A stretch of 64,000 nucleotides of DNA, taken from Candidatus Zixiibacteriota bacterium (lineage in GTDB: Bacteria; Zixibacteria; MSB-5A5; GN15; PGXB01). The position numbers and the translations under genes were made by a program. Of this stretch, positions 45,550-54,261 are shown in pieces; position 1 is the first letter of the stretch; every line of letters begins with the position of its first letter. The notes beneath the pieces were generated by a model that saw only the letters and a list, made by a program, of their open reading frames with translations, ran no database searches and had not been told where the DNA came from. The stretch lies in NCBI GenBank assembly GCA_016933695.1, contig JAFGAL010000030.1, positions 124,001 to 188,000 on the forward strand. The letters run 5' to 3'.

Positions 45550-45921
45550 TTAGACCGGAAAGAAATGCTTTCGCACTTCCGGGGTCAGCGACCAGATCAA
45601 CGCGGCGGCGAAAAAGATGCCGACGATGATGCCGTTGATGTCCTGGTAGTGAAACAGGGTCCAGATCACCCAGAGTACGGCCAGGGCGGTATAGCCATAC
45701 CATCCCCAGCGCTGAAGGTTTTTCAGGCCGAGGCTGACCGCCAGCATCGGGACACCCATCAATCCGATCAGGATGTTCTCCATGAAATTACTGTAGGTAC
45801 GGTCGAGAATAGAAAGAACGCTGTTCACGCCGCCGACGAGAAAGAACATGACGGCGATGACAATGCCGAATCCGCCGAGGATTTTAATCGACGTCGGCTG
45901 TGTGGGGTTGTTCGTAGTCAT
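45550..45921 (-). CDS. Small four-helix membrane protein
   Basis: A 123-residue protein with four predicted membrane segments (ILGGFGIVIAVMFFLVGGV, FMENILIGLMGVPMLAVSLGL, GYTALAVLWVIWTLF, GIIVGIFFAAALIW). No family is recognised. ATG 45921 lies 7 bp after the stop of the ROK kinase gene, so the two are probably co-transcribed. An in-frame upstream extension into the ROK gene is rejected because it lacks a ribosome site and would overlap the kinase. Confidence 0.65.
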   Translation of the reverse strand: MTTNNPTQPTSIKILGGFGIVIAVMFFLVGGVNSVLSILDRTYSNFMENILIGLMGVPMLAVSLGLKNLQRWGWYGYTALAVLWVIWTLFHYQDINGIIVGIFFAAALIWSLTPEVRKHFFPV

Positions 45922-45928
45922 TTTGTTA

Positions 45929-46912
45929 TCAACCACCGGTTTTGGTTTTATATTCACCCAGCAGGCCGGCTCCGATAAAGCCGGCATCGTTACCCAGTTC
46001 GGCTTTGAGAATCCGCAGATTCTCCGATGCCGCCGCAAAGCATCGCCGGCGGATTTCCGCGCCGATAATCTCAATCAATCCGGCGCCGCCATCGATAATC
46101 CCGCCGCCGAATATCAGCGCCTCGGGATTGAGCAGGTTCACGACTCCACTGAGACCCGCGCCGAGGATGGTTCCGGTTTCCTCGACCACCGCCAGGGCGA
46201 TTTCATCGCCTTTCTTGGCGGCGGCGAACATCTTTTTCACGCTCAGGTTCGAAAGATCACCGTCGAGCGCCTCACTGAGTATTTCCGTCATCCCATTGCG
46301 GCATTTATCCCGGGTGCGATCCAATATCGCCTGTGATGAACAATACGCCTCCAGGCATCCAATGTTTCCGCATCGGCACTTTTTTCCATTATAGTCGATC
46401 ACGATATGACCGATCTCACCAGCGGAGAAATCACTTCCGCGCCAGAGCTGTTTGTTTACAATTATTCCGGAGCCGATCCCGGTGCCGAGCGTTATACACA
46501 CGGCGGAATTGAATCGTTTCGCCGCGCCGAAGCGGAGTTCGGCCAGGGCCATGGCATTGGCGTCGTTGTCGACATAGACCGGCATATTCAAGTAATTGCG
46601 CAAATGTTCGCCGATTCCCGTGCCAACCCAGTTGGGGATATTGGGGCTGTTGCCTTTGATAGAGCCGTTGAGATTATCGACGGTTCCGGGCGATCCGACG
46701 CCCAGCCAGGGGACGGTGATATCATCCTCGGCGGCGCGCAGAAGCAGGTTTTCGGCGATATTGGTGATTAAATGCAAAAGGGGAATGGCGCCTTTATCGA
46801 CCCGGGCCGGTTTGCGGTCGCGAAAGATGATCTCGCCGTTGGAATTGACGATACCGTATTTGATGTTCGAGGCGCCGATGTCAATACCGGCAAAATAGTC
46901 CAATGTACTCAT
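45929..46912 (-). CDS. ROK-family glucokinase-like sugar kinase
   Basis: The 327-residue protein carries the ATP site GIDIGASNIKYGIV at its N-terminus. The catalytic Asp is in VDNDANAMALAE, the second phosphate motif is LGTGIGSGIIV, and the ROK zinc motif reads EIGHIVIDYNGKKCRCGNIGCLEAY (His plus CxCGxxGC). Such enzymes phosphorylate glucose or related hexoses and feed glycolysis; pgi lies 8 kb away on the same strand. A repressor is excluded because there is no N-terminal helix-turn-helix. Exact sugar specificity is not certain. Confidence 0.88.
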   Translation of the reverse strand: MSTLDYFAGIDIGASNIKYGIVNSNGEIIFRDRKPARVDKGAIPLLHLITNIAENLLLRAAEDDITVPWLGVGSPGTVDNLNGSIKGNSPNIPNWVGTGIGEHLRNYLNMPVYVDNDANAMALAELRFGAAKRFNSAVCITLGTGIGSGIIVNKQLWRGSDFSAGEIGHIVIDYNGKKCRCGNIGCLEAYCSSQAILDRTRDKCRNGMTEILSEALDGDLSNLSVKKMFAAAKKGDEIALAVVEETGTILGAGLSGVVNLLNPEALIFGGGIIDGGAGLIEIIGAEIRRRCFAAASENLRILKAELGNDAGFIGAGLLGEYKTKTGG

Positions 46913-46979
46913 AGATATCTGTTGGCACCGCCGGCGGCGGTGGTAATGGCCTTACTGGTTTGCGGTCATGACCCCCGAT

Positions 46980-48206
46980 TTAGCGAGCTTTGTCACTGAC
47001 CACGGTTTGCATGGTTCGACCGGGATAAATCGCCAGCGCCTTTTCCAGGCAGGTCATGGCCTTGGCAAGGGCGTCGACGTTAAGCACGTATCCCAGGCGT
47101 ATTTCATCTTTTCCCAATCCGGGCGTGGAATAAAAACCGGTCATCGGCGCCAGCATGACGGTCTGGTTCTCGTATTCAAATTCCTCGAGCAACCACCGGC
47201 AGAATTTGTCCGCATCGTCGATCGGCAGGCGGGCCGCCACATAAAAGGCGCCGCCGGGGGTGGGGCAGACCACTCCGTCGATTTTGTTCAACGTCGACAC
47301 GACCAAGTTACGCCGTTTCGTATATTCCACCAGCACGTCGTCGAAATACGAATCAGGCGTGTCAATGGCGGACTCACCGACGATTTGCCCGTACGACGGC
47401 GGAGAAAGCCGGGCCTGGGCGAATTTCAGGGCGGTGCCAATGACGGTTTTGTTCTTCGACACCATCGAGCCGATCCGCGCCCCGCAGGCGCTGTAGCGCT
47501 TGGAGATGGAATCCAAAACCACGACATTCTCCGCGATGTCTTCCAGGTGCATCACGGAGACAAACTCGCGGCCGTCATAGCAGAATTCCTTGTAGACTTC
47601 GTCGGCGAACAGGTATAAGTCACGTTTTTTAATAATATCCCGCAGGGCGTTCAACTCGTCGCGGGAATACATGTACCCGGTCGGATTGTTGGGATTGCAG
47701 ATCAGAATCGCTCCCGTTTTGGGGGTGATCAGCTTTTCGAATTCCGACATGGAGGGCAGGCCGAATCCGTTTTCGATTTTGGCGGTGATCGGTTTCACGG
47801 TCACCCCGGCCTGAATCGCAAAACCGTTATAATTGGCATAAAACGGTTCGGAGATGATCACTTCCTGTCCGGGATTCAGGCAGGATAACAGCGCAAACAT
47901 GATGGCTTCCGAGCCCCCGGTGGTGATCAGAATATCGGAATAGTCGACATGAATATCGAAACGACGGTAGTATTCGGCCAGTTTCCGTCGATAGGTTTCG
48001 TTCCCGGCGGAATGGCTGTATGCCACCACCTTGAGAGCATTGTTTTTTATGGCATTTCGGGACGTGTCCGGTGTTTCAATATCCGGCTGTCCGATATTGA
48101 GATGATAGACAATACGCCCTTTCTTTTTCGCGGCCTCGGCATATGGCACCAGTTTGCGAATCGGCGACTGGGGCATCATCTCGCCTCTTGCAGATATTTT
48201 CGGCAT
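46980..48206 (-). CDS. PLP-dependent class I/II aminotransferase
   Basis: The 408-residue protein is a fold-type I aminotransferase of the aspartate/aromatic type. The PLP lysine is in VVLDSISKRYSACGARIG; substrate and cofactor contacts are in ILICNPNNPTG, YLFADEVYKEF and TTGGSEAIMFAL. The C-terminal arginine region reads DEIRLGYVLN. Length is typical. ATG 48206 (GGAGG about 11 bp upstream) is chosen over ATG 48263. It lies between hisS and the ROK gene. The amino acid substrate cannot be fixed from sequence. Confidence 0.87.
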   Translation of the reverse strand: MPKISARGEMMPQSPIRKLVPYAEAAKKKGRIVYHLNIGQPDIETPDTSRNAIKNNALKVVAYSHSAGNETYRRKLAEYYRRFDIHVDYSDILITTGGSEAIMFALLSCLNPGQEVIISEPFYANYNGFAIQAGVTVKPITAKIENGFGLPSMSEFEKLITPKTGAILICNPNNPTGYMYSRDELNALRDIIKKRDLYLFADEVYKEFCYDGREFVSVMHLEDIAENVVVLDSISKRYSACGARIGSMVSKNKTVIGTALKFAQARLSPPSYGQIVGESAIDTPDSYFDDVLVEYTKRRNLVVSTLNKIDGVVCPTPGGAFYVAARLPIDDADKFCRWLLEEFEYENQTVMLAPMTGFYSTPGLGKDEIRLGYVLNVDALAKAMTCLEKALAIYPGRTMQTVVSDKAR

Positions 48207-48332
48207 AGCGGTCAAACCCTCCGTACAGAGGTTATTCGGTAACATTCGCAGGGAAAATAGCATACGGATAATTCAATGTCAAACTTAAATTCCCGGTGAA
48301 AACTCAGCTCCGACGGGCGCCGCGACCTGGTA

Positions 48333-49778
48333 CTACGATGCATGGAGTGTCAGCAGTTTTTTAATCTGGGAAATGAGTTCTTTCCGTTTGATCGTGACCT
48401 GGATTTCGTCCGCCTTCAGCCATTCCTTCCGGTCGGCAACCTCTTCGGATTTGGCGCTCCCGGCGCGAAGGTCCTTGACCGTCACCATCCCGTTGGCGAA
48501 TTCATCGGAACCGGCTATGACCGCGACGGGAATGCCGATTTTGTCGGCGTATTTCAACTGCTTGTTGATGTTTTTGGTTTCGCCCAGGTATAACTCGGCA
48601 TTGATACCGGCGTTCCTGATTTCCCGGACCATGGCGAGATAGTCAGTCAGACGGTCTTTGTCCATGGTGGTGACAATGACATCGGCGGTGGCGCTTTTCA
48701 ATTCCCTCGTGTTCAATGCCACCAATGCCGCCAGCATGCGGTCGACACCGAATGATGAGCCGACCGCCGGCACCTGACGATTGGAAAAGCGATGAATCAT
48801 GTTGTCGTAACGCCCACCGGAAATGACCGATCCGTATTCGGGAAGATCAGTCAGGGTGGTTTCGTACACCGGACCGGTGTAATATCCCAGCCCGCGAACG
48901 ATGGTAATATCGATTTGCGTTTTTTCTCCGGATATGCCCAGATCAGCCAGGTAACCGTTTACTTGTCGGAGTTCATCGATTCCCCGGCGGGAAGTCTCGA
49001 TGTTGCCCAGCAGTTCCTGCGCCCGTTCGAGAATATCATCGCCGGGTTTTTCGGCGATATCGAGAAAATCGGTTATCTGTTTGACTTGGTCGTCGGTTAA
49101 ATGCAAACCGGGGATTTTGTCACCGGAGATATCGATGCGCCCGGGGCCGAGTTCGAGAACGACCGCTTCGCGCCCCTGTTTTTCGAGTTTGTCGATGACA
49201 CGAAACACGTCCGGGGCCTGCTCGGGTGGAATTCCGGCGTAAGCAGTCAGGCCGTTAAGTAATTTGCGGTTGGAAAAGCGGACCAAATAGCGTTCAATTC
49301 CCAACTGCTCCAGAATTCCGGTCATGACGGAGATGATCTCGGCGTCGGCCAGCATGGACGCGGTTCCGACGATGTCAAAATCGAACTGAGTAAACTCGCG
49401 AAATCGTCCTGGCCCGGGTTTGTCAACCCGCCAGACGTTGCCATACTGGTAACGTCGAAAGGGAAGCGTCAGTTGCGGCCGGGCGGCCACATAGCGAGCC
49501 AGCGAGACGGTAAACTCGTAGCGAAGGGCCATCGCCACCTGTTCGGGACCTTCGAATCCGAACAATTCCTTGAGATTGTCGCTGGTGTAGTCGCCGCCCA
49601 GAAGGGTCTCCGCGAATTCCAGCGAAGGGGTTTGGATGGGCAAAAATCCAAAACGTTCGACCACGGTGCGGGCTTTTTCGATTAAATCCGCGCGCGCGAT
49701 TTCCTCTTCGGGCTGGTAATCCCGGAAACCTTTCAGGACTTTCGGCGTGACTTTATCGTTTTTGTGCTTTTCTGCCAT
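48333..49778 (-). CDS. hisS: Histidine--tRNA ligase
   Basis: The 481-residue class II synthetase charges tRNA-His. Motif 2 is visible as RYQYGNVWRVDKPGPGRFREFTQFDFDIVG (residues ~110-139). The HisA-type motifs include DIVG and LVRGLGYYTGPVYE, and the C-terminal half ends with an anticodon-binding domain. The length is greater than bacterial standard (~420), with a ~60-residue insertion region after residue 180, as in the archaeal/eukaryal-like clade. ATG 49778 has AGGTGA six bases upstream; TTG 49784 is less likely. Confidence 0.93.
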   Translation of the reverse strand: MAEKHKNDKVTPKVLKGFRDYQPEEEIARADLIEKARTVVERFGFLPIQTPSLEFAETLLGGDYTSDNLKELFGFEGPEQVAMALRYEFTVSLARYVAARPQLTLPFRRYQYGNVWRVDKPGPGRFREFTQFDFDIVGTASMLADAEIISVMTGILEQLGIERYLVRFSNRKLLNGLTAYAGIPPEQAPDVFRVIDKLEKQGREAVVLELGPGRIDISGDKIPGLHLTDDQVKQITDFLDIAEKPGDDILERAQELLGNIETSRRGIDELRQVNGYLADLGISGEKTQIDITIVRGLGYYTGPVYETTLTDLPEYGSVISGGRYDNMIHRFSNRQVPAVGSSFGVDRMLAALVALNTRELKSATADVIVTTMDKDRLTDYLAMVREIRNAGINAELYLGETKNINKQLKYADKIGIPVAVIAGSDEFANGMVTVKDLRAGSAKSEEVADRKEWLKADEIQVTIKRKELISQIKKLLTLHAS

Positions 49779-49906
49779 ATCCAATCACCTGGTTTAAGGT
49801 CACAATGTATGCAATTTTTTATTTTAGGAAAGAATTTTCTGAAAACCGACCAAAAACGGGGGATATTTTAGTGTGCGGATTATAGGCGGGAAGACGCCGA
49901 ATTCGG

Positions 49907-49934
49907 TTGAAAAAATTCTGCGATTCATTATATT
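49907..49934 (+). promoter_or_regulatory. Promoter of the DUF1015-serA-serC operon
   Basis: TTGAAA, 16 bp, TATATT, about 50 bp before ATG 49987. Confidence 0.5.
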
Positions 49935-49986
49935 CCGCGAGCTGTGGATATGTTTGAAAAAGCTGACATTGAAAGCGAGGTTACCG

Positions 49987-51234
49987 ATGGCTATAGTACG
50001 ACCTTTCAAGGGGCTACGTCCGAAGCCGGACATGGCGAAAAAGGTTGCCTCTCCGCCGTATGATGTTCTCAGCACGGAAGAAGCACGTAATATCGCGCAG
50101 AATAACCCCTATTCGTTTTTACGCGTCAACAAGGCGGAACTGGAATTCGATCCCGGCACTGATCCATATAGTGAAGAGGTGTACAAGCGGGGTAAAGACA
50201 ATTTAATGAAATTGTACCGCGACGGTGTGATGATTCGCGACGAGGAACCGTCGTTTTATATTTACCGCCTGACCATGAACGGCCGTCCGCAGACCGGACT
50301 GGTCTCGCTGGCGTCGGTCGATGAATACGATCAAGGCACGATTAAAAAACATGAACATACCCGCCCGGAAAAGGTCGCCGATCGCGCCAATCATATCGCC
50401 TATCTCGAGGCGCAGGTCGGGCCGGTGTTTACGACGTTCAAGTATCGCGAGACGGTCGACGCCATTTTCAAGAATATCACGGCTCAGAAAGCGGAAACCG
50501 ATTTTGTCGCGGATGACGGCGTGCGACATGAACTCTGGGTGGTGGACGATTCGGCAACAGTCGATGCCATCACAAAGGCGTTCGGGGAAATCCCGGAACT
50601 CTATATCGCCGACGGACATCATCGCAGTGCTTCGGCGTCGGAAGTGCGGCGGCGCAAGCAGGAACAAAATCCCAACCATACCGGGAAGGAATTGTACAAC
50701 TTTTTCCTGCACGTCTGTTTTGCGGATAAGGAGTTGAGTATTCTTCCGTATAACCGCGTGATCAAGGATTTGGGCACAATGACCACCGAAGAATTCCTGA
50801 AGAAAATCAGCGACAAATTCGACGTGGCACAGCATCAGGGGGATATTAATCCTGAAATCGCGCACACATTCGGGCTGTATCTCGGTCGGCAGTGGTATGC
50901 GTTGACGGCGAAGCCGGGAACGTTCGATGCCGACAGCCCGACGCGGTCGATCGACGCGTCCATTCTGGGTGACAACCTGATAGCGCCGATTCTGGGAATC
51001 GAAAATCCCAAGACCGATAAGCGAATCGATTTCGTCGGCGGAATTCGCGGAACCAAAGAGCTGGTGAAGCTGGTGGATTCCGGCGAGTATACGCTGGCGT
51101 TTTCTTTATATCCGACGTCAATTCGGCAATTGCTGAACGTTGCCGACGCCGGGGAAGTAATGCCGCCGAAGTCAACCTGGTTCGAGCCGAAACTTCGCAG
51201 CGGCATGGTAGTAAACTTATTAACCGATTACTAG
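49987..51234 (+). CDS. DUF1015-family protein linked to serine synthesis
   Basis: The 415-residue protein matches the DUF1015 family: an opening IVRPFKGLRP, the ASPPYDVLS motif, NPYSFLRVNK, the HEHTRPEK motif near residue 121, and DGHHRSASA near residue 210. The family has no settled activity. The DGHHR motif resembles that of ParB-fold serine kinases, and the gene is the first of an operon with serA and serC, which points to serine metabolism. It could supply the phosphoserine phosphatase or kinase step; no serB is seen in the window. ATG 49987 has GAGG nearby; longer in-frame extensions have no ribosome site. Confidence 0.85.
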   Translation: MAIVRPFKGLRPKPDMAKKVASPPYDVLSTEEARNIAQNNPYSFLRVNKAELEFDPGTDPYSEEVYKRGKDNLMKLYRDGVMIRDEEPSFYIYRLTMNGRPQTGLVSLASVDEYDQGTIKKHEHTRPEKVADRANHIAYLEAQVGPVFTTFKYRETVDAIFKNITAQKAETDFVADDGVRHELWVVDDSATVDAITKAFGEIPELYIADGHHRSASASEVRRRKQEQNPNHTGKELYNFFLHVCFADKELSILPYNRVIKDLGTMTTEEFLKKISDKFDVAQHQGDINPEIAHTFGLYLGRQWYALTAKPGTFDADSPTRSIDASILGDNLIAPILGIENPKTDKRIDFVGGIRGTKELVKLVDSGEYTLAFSLYPTSIRQLLNVADAGEVMPPKSTWFEPKLRSGMVVNLLTDY

Positions 51235-51248
51235 ACAAGGACAGAACG

Positions 51249-52124
51249 ATGTTAATTCTTTTGTCTGATGCTTTTGATCCCGGTTTGCCGGACAAGTTGA
51301 AGAAGTACGGCGAAGTAACCGATGATAAAGGGCGCGTGGCCGAGGCCGAGGTGGTGTTGATTCGCTCCAAGACCAAGGTGACCAGGGAGTATATCGATGG
51401 CGCCCCGAAAATGAAACTGGTAATTCGCGGCGGAGTCGGACTGGACAACGTCGACCGCGAGTATGCCAAACAGAAGGGCATCATCGTGCACAACACCGCG
51501 GCGGCATCATCGGTTGCCGTGGCGGAACTGGCATTCGCAATGATGATCGCCATGCCGAATCATATCGCGAAAGCGGACAGCTCGATGCATAACGGCCAGT
51601 GGCTGAAAAAGGAATTGAAGCGGACTGAGCTGTATCAGAAGACGCTGGGCATTATGGGTATGGGACGGATCGGATCCGAAGTGGCCAAACGCGCCAAAGC
51701 GTTCGGGATGAAGGTGCTGGCGTACGATCCGTACGTGAAATCCAGCGATCTGGCGGAGATGAAAACCGATTTGAAGGACATGCTGGGCATGTCGGATTAC
51801 GTGTCGCTGAACATGCCGCTGACCGACGAGACCAGGGGCATTCTCAACAGGGATACTCTGGCGGCCTGTAAGAATGGCGCATATATCGTCAATACCGGTC
51901 GCGGCAAATGCGTGATCGAAGAAGACATGGTCGAGGCACTCAAATCGGGCAAGCTGGCCGGATTCGCGACGGACGTCTGGTATTCCGATCCGCCGGAAAA
52001 CTCGCCGTTGATGTCGGCCCCGAATGTGCTGATGGCCCCGCATATCGGAGCCTCAACCAATGAAAACCTGCTTCGCATCGGCGATATCATCGATGAACTG
52101 ATCGGGGAGTACGTTAAAAAGTAA
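51249..52124 (+). CDS. serA: D-3-phosphoglycerate dehydrogenase, short form
   Basis: The 291-residue enzyme oxidises 3-phosphoglycerate to 3-phosphohydroxypyruvate with NAD, the first step of serine synthesis. Visible: NAD-binding GMGRIGSEVAKRAKAFG, catalytic Arg region NTGRGKCVIEEDMVEAL, and PHIGAST with the catalytic His. It has only the dehydrogenase domains and lacks the ACT regulatory domain, so serine feedback through ACT is not expected. It starts 14 bp after the DUF1015 gene with AGGA upstream. Related 2-hydroxyacid dehydrogenases are possible, but serC next door settles the role. Confidence 0.9.
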   Translation: MLILLSDAFDPGLPDKLKKYGEVTDDKGRVAEAEVVLIRSKTKVTREYIDGAPKMKLVIRGGVGLDNVDREYAKQKGIIVHNTAAASSVAVAELAFAMMIAMPNHIAKADSSMHNGQWLKKELKRTELYQKTLGIMGMGRIGSEVAKRAKAFGMKVLAYDPYVKSSDLAEMKTDLKDMLGMSDYVSLNMPLTDETRGILNRDTLAACKNGAYIVNTGRGKCVIEEDMVEALKSGKLAGFATDVWYSDPPENSPLMSAPNVLMAPHIGASTNENLLRIGDIIDELIGEYVKK

Positions 52125-52161
52125 CGTTTGCTGTGATCACATGAAATGAGGTTATACGAGT

Positions 52162-53247
52162 ATGGGACGTGTATTTAATTTTAATCCGGGACCGTCGACA
52201 CTGCCGCTGGACGTGTTGAAAATTGTCCAGGCGGAATTGCTCGACTATCGCGGGACGGGAATGTCGATAATAGAGAGTTCGCACCGCTCACCGGAATACG
52301 ATGAGATCAATGAATCGGCGATGTCACTGGCCCGTGAGTTGTTCGGACTCGGCGATGATTATCATGTGCTGTTCATGACCGGCGGGGCATCGTCGCAGTT
52401 CGCCTTCATTCCGCTGAATTTCCTGAATGACGGACAGGTCGGTGCGTATGTCGATACCGGTTCCTGGTCTGCCAAGGCGATCAAGGAAGCCAACATCATC
52501 GGCACGGCCGAGGTCATTGCGTCGTCGAAGGCCGCCGAATACAAATTTATCCCGAACATGAGTGACATCACGATACCGGGCAATGCGGCGTATCTGCATA
52601 TTACCTCGAATAACACCATCAAGGGGACGCAGTATCACGAGTGGCCGAATGCCGGCGCTGTCCCGCTGGTGTGCGACATGTCATCGGATATTGCCTCGCG
52701 GGTGCTCGATTTTACGAAGTTCTCGCTGATTTATGCGGGGGCCCAGAAGAATCTGGGGCCATCGGGCGTAACGCTGGTACTGATCCGCGACGAATTTCTG
52801 CAAAAATGCAAAGACGGTCTGCCGACCATGTTCAGCTATAAGACGCATGCCGAACAGAAGTCGCTGTACAATACGCCGCCGTCACTGTGTGTGTATATCA
52901 TGAAGCTGGTGTTCGAGTGGATCAAGAATCAGGGCGGTCTCGCCGCGGTGGAGAAAGTCAACCGCGCCAAGAAAGACGCGATCTATGGCATGATCGACGG
53001 CAACCCGGATTTCTACAAAGGCACGGTGCAACCCGGCAGCAGGAGCTGGATGAATATCACGCTTCGCCTGCCCAGTGAGGATCTGGAGAAGAAATTTATC
53101 TCCGAGGCCAAGGCGGCCGGATTCGTGGGGCTGAAAGGCCATCGCTCGGTCGGCGGCGTACGGGTTTCGCTGTATAACGCCCTGCCGCTCGAAGGCGCCC
53201 AGAGACTGGCGGAGTTCATGAGTGATTTCATGAAAAAGAACAAGTAA
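52162..53247 (+). CDS. serC: Phosphoserine aminotransferase
   Basis: The 361-residue PLP enzyme converts 3-phosphohydroxypyruvate and glutamate to phosphoserine. Family motifs are NFNPGPSTLPLDVLK at the start, MSIIESSHRSPEY, FMTGGASSQFAFIPLNFL, the PLP lysine in IYAGAQKNLGPSGVTLV, and the C-terminal FVGLKGHRSVGGVRVSLYNA. Length matches SerC (~360). It lies 37 bp after serA and ends at a clear terminator. Confidence 0.94.
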   Translation: MGRVFNFNPGPSTLPLDVLKIVQAELLDYRGTGMSIIESSHRSPEYDEINESAMSLARELFGLGDDYHVLFMTGGASSQFAFIPLNFLNDGQVGAYVDTGSWSAKAIKEANIIGTAEVIASSKAAEYKFIPNMSDITIPGNAAYLHITSNNTIKGTQYHEWPNAGAVPLVCDMSSDIASRVLDFTKFSLIYAGAQKNLGPSGVTLVLIRDEFLQKCKDGLPTMFSYKTHAEQKSLYNTPPSLCVYIMKLVFEWIKNQGGLAAVEKVNRAKKDAIYGMIDGNPDFYKGTVQPGSRSWMNITLRLPSEDLEKKFISEAKAAGFVGLKGHRSVGGVRVSLYNALPLEGAQRLAEFMSDFMKKNK

Positions 53248-53269
53248 TCATCATTGCTTGATTGAAATG

Positions 53270-53298
53270 GCCGGGATGAGGTTTTATCCCGGCTTTTT
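53270..53298 (+). terminator. Terminator of the serine operon
   Basis: GCCGGGAT / ATCCCGGC stem with an 8-nt loop and TTTTT. The T run overlaps the stop codon of the convergent Nudix-like gene. Confidence 0.88.
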
Positions 53299-54244
53299 AT
53301 TTTGTAAGATATTCTTCGAGCAGGTAGTAATTCATACGTCCCTCACGATTGAACGTGGCGATGGTGTTCGGATCAAGAGTCAGGTCGGGACGTAACGGGA
53401 CAAAATCGAATGAGTCGAATTCGCAATCGGGGCCGGTTTTGTTGTGCAGGCGTTGGGAAAACTCATTCTGGTGGACAGATGTCCGGATCAGGCAAAATAT
53501 CTGCGGATGATCGCCCCGGAGAATTTCGCGGGCGTAGGCCAGAGGGGTGATGTGATATTCGCCCGGCTGTAAGTCTATTTCCTCATGGATTTCCTTCACC
53601 AGTGCATTGTTGAAGAGATCATACAGATTATCATGCTGAGTGCTGTAATCAACCCCTCCGGAAACCGACGGCCCACAGCTTGATTCCAGCGAGGCCAGTT
53701 TCCCCGCGCGCTTGACACGAAGTAGCATGGGTGACGGCTTTTCAAGCAGAACCATTCCGCAAACACCGAGACATATCGCCAGGGGATTATCGGTGATATC
53801 GTTGGAAGGATACGTGCGTTTGTAATACTCACGCAATGTTCCGCCATATTGCCGAAACAATTCATGTTCAAGGTCAAGGGCGAAACAACTTCCGGCGAAC
53901 TGACCGTACTCGATCGGCTGGACAGTGATTGTCGGAGGTGTAACCCGTGGTTTGAAATCGGCGATTTTCATGGCGAGCGGGCCATCATACAGACGCCCTT
54001 CATCACGCAGTTGCTTTTCCACTATGCCGCTGAATTTTCGTATGAGCGGGTCGCCGATGTGAAACGGTTGGTCAAGATAATCAACTGTGACTCTTTTGGG
54101 ATCCATCGCCGAATGTCCAAAGAAACGGACAAGGTCGGTATAATATGATTCCTGCCGCAGTCCTCGCCCGACCAAACGGTCATTCAGATTGTCATGGTAT
54201 CGTTTGACGAATTCCGGCAGACGATTGGGATCAAGCATGGGCAT
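53297..54244 (-). CDS. Nudix-like protein of unknown substrate
   Basis: The 315-residue protein has an N-terminal alpha/beta region of ~190 residues of no recognised family. The C-terminal half resembles a Nudix fold: GVDYSTQHDNLYDLFNNALVKEIHEEIDL approximates the Nudix box (Gx5Ex7REUxEExGU), with KEIHEEIDL matching REUxEExGU and the first conserved Glu not obvious. A hydrolase acting on a nucleoside diphosphate derivative is inferred but uncertain. It starts 17 bp after pgi on the same strand and is probably co-transcribed with it. Confidence 0.6.
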   Translation of the reverse strand: MPMLDPNRLPEFVKRYHDNLNDRLVGRGLRQESYYTDLVRFFGHSAMDPKRVTVDYLDQPFHIGDPLIRKFSGIVEKQLRDEGRLYDGPLAMKIADFKPRVTPPTITVQPIEYGQFAGSCFALDLEHELFRQYGGTLREYYKRTYPSNDITDNPLAICLGVCGMVLLEKPSPMLLRVKRAGKLASLESSCGPSVSGGVDYSTQHDNLYDLFNNALVKEIHEEIDLQPGEYHITPLAYAREILRGDHPQIFCLIRTSVHQNEFSQRLHNKTGPDCEFDSFDFVPLRPDLTLDPNTIATFNREGRMNYYLLEEYLTK

Positions 54245-54261
54245 GGTGCTGGGTCCGTGCG

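Noticed and set aside
45550-46074. Longer 174-residue form of the small membrane protein
   Set aside because: The first 51 residues lie inside the ROK kinase gene, look non-natural, and lack a ribosome site; ATG 45921 fits better.
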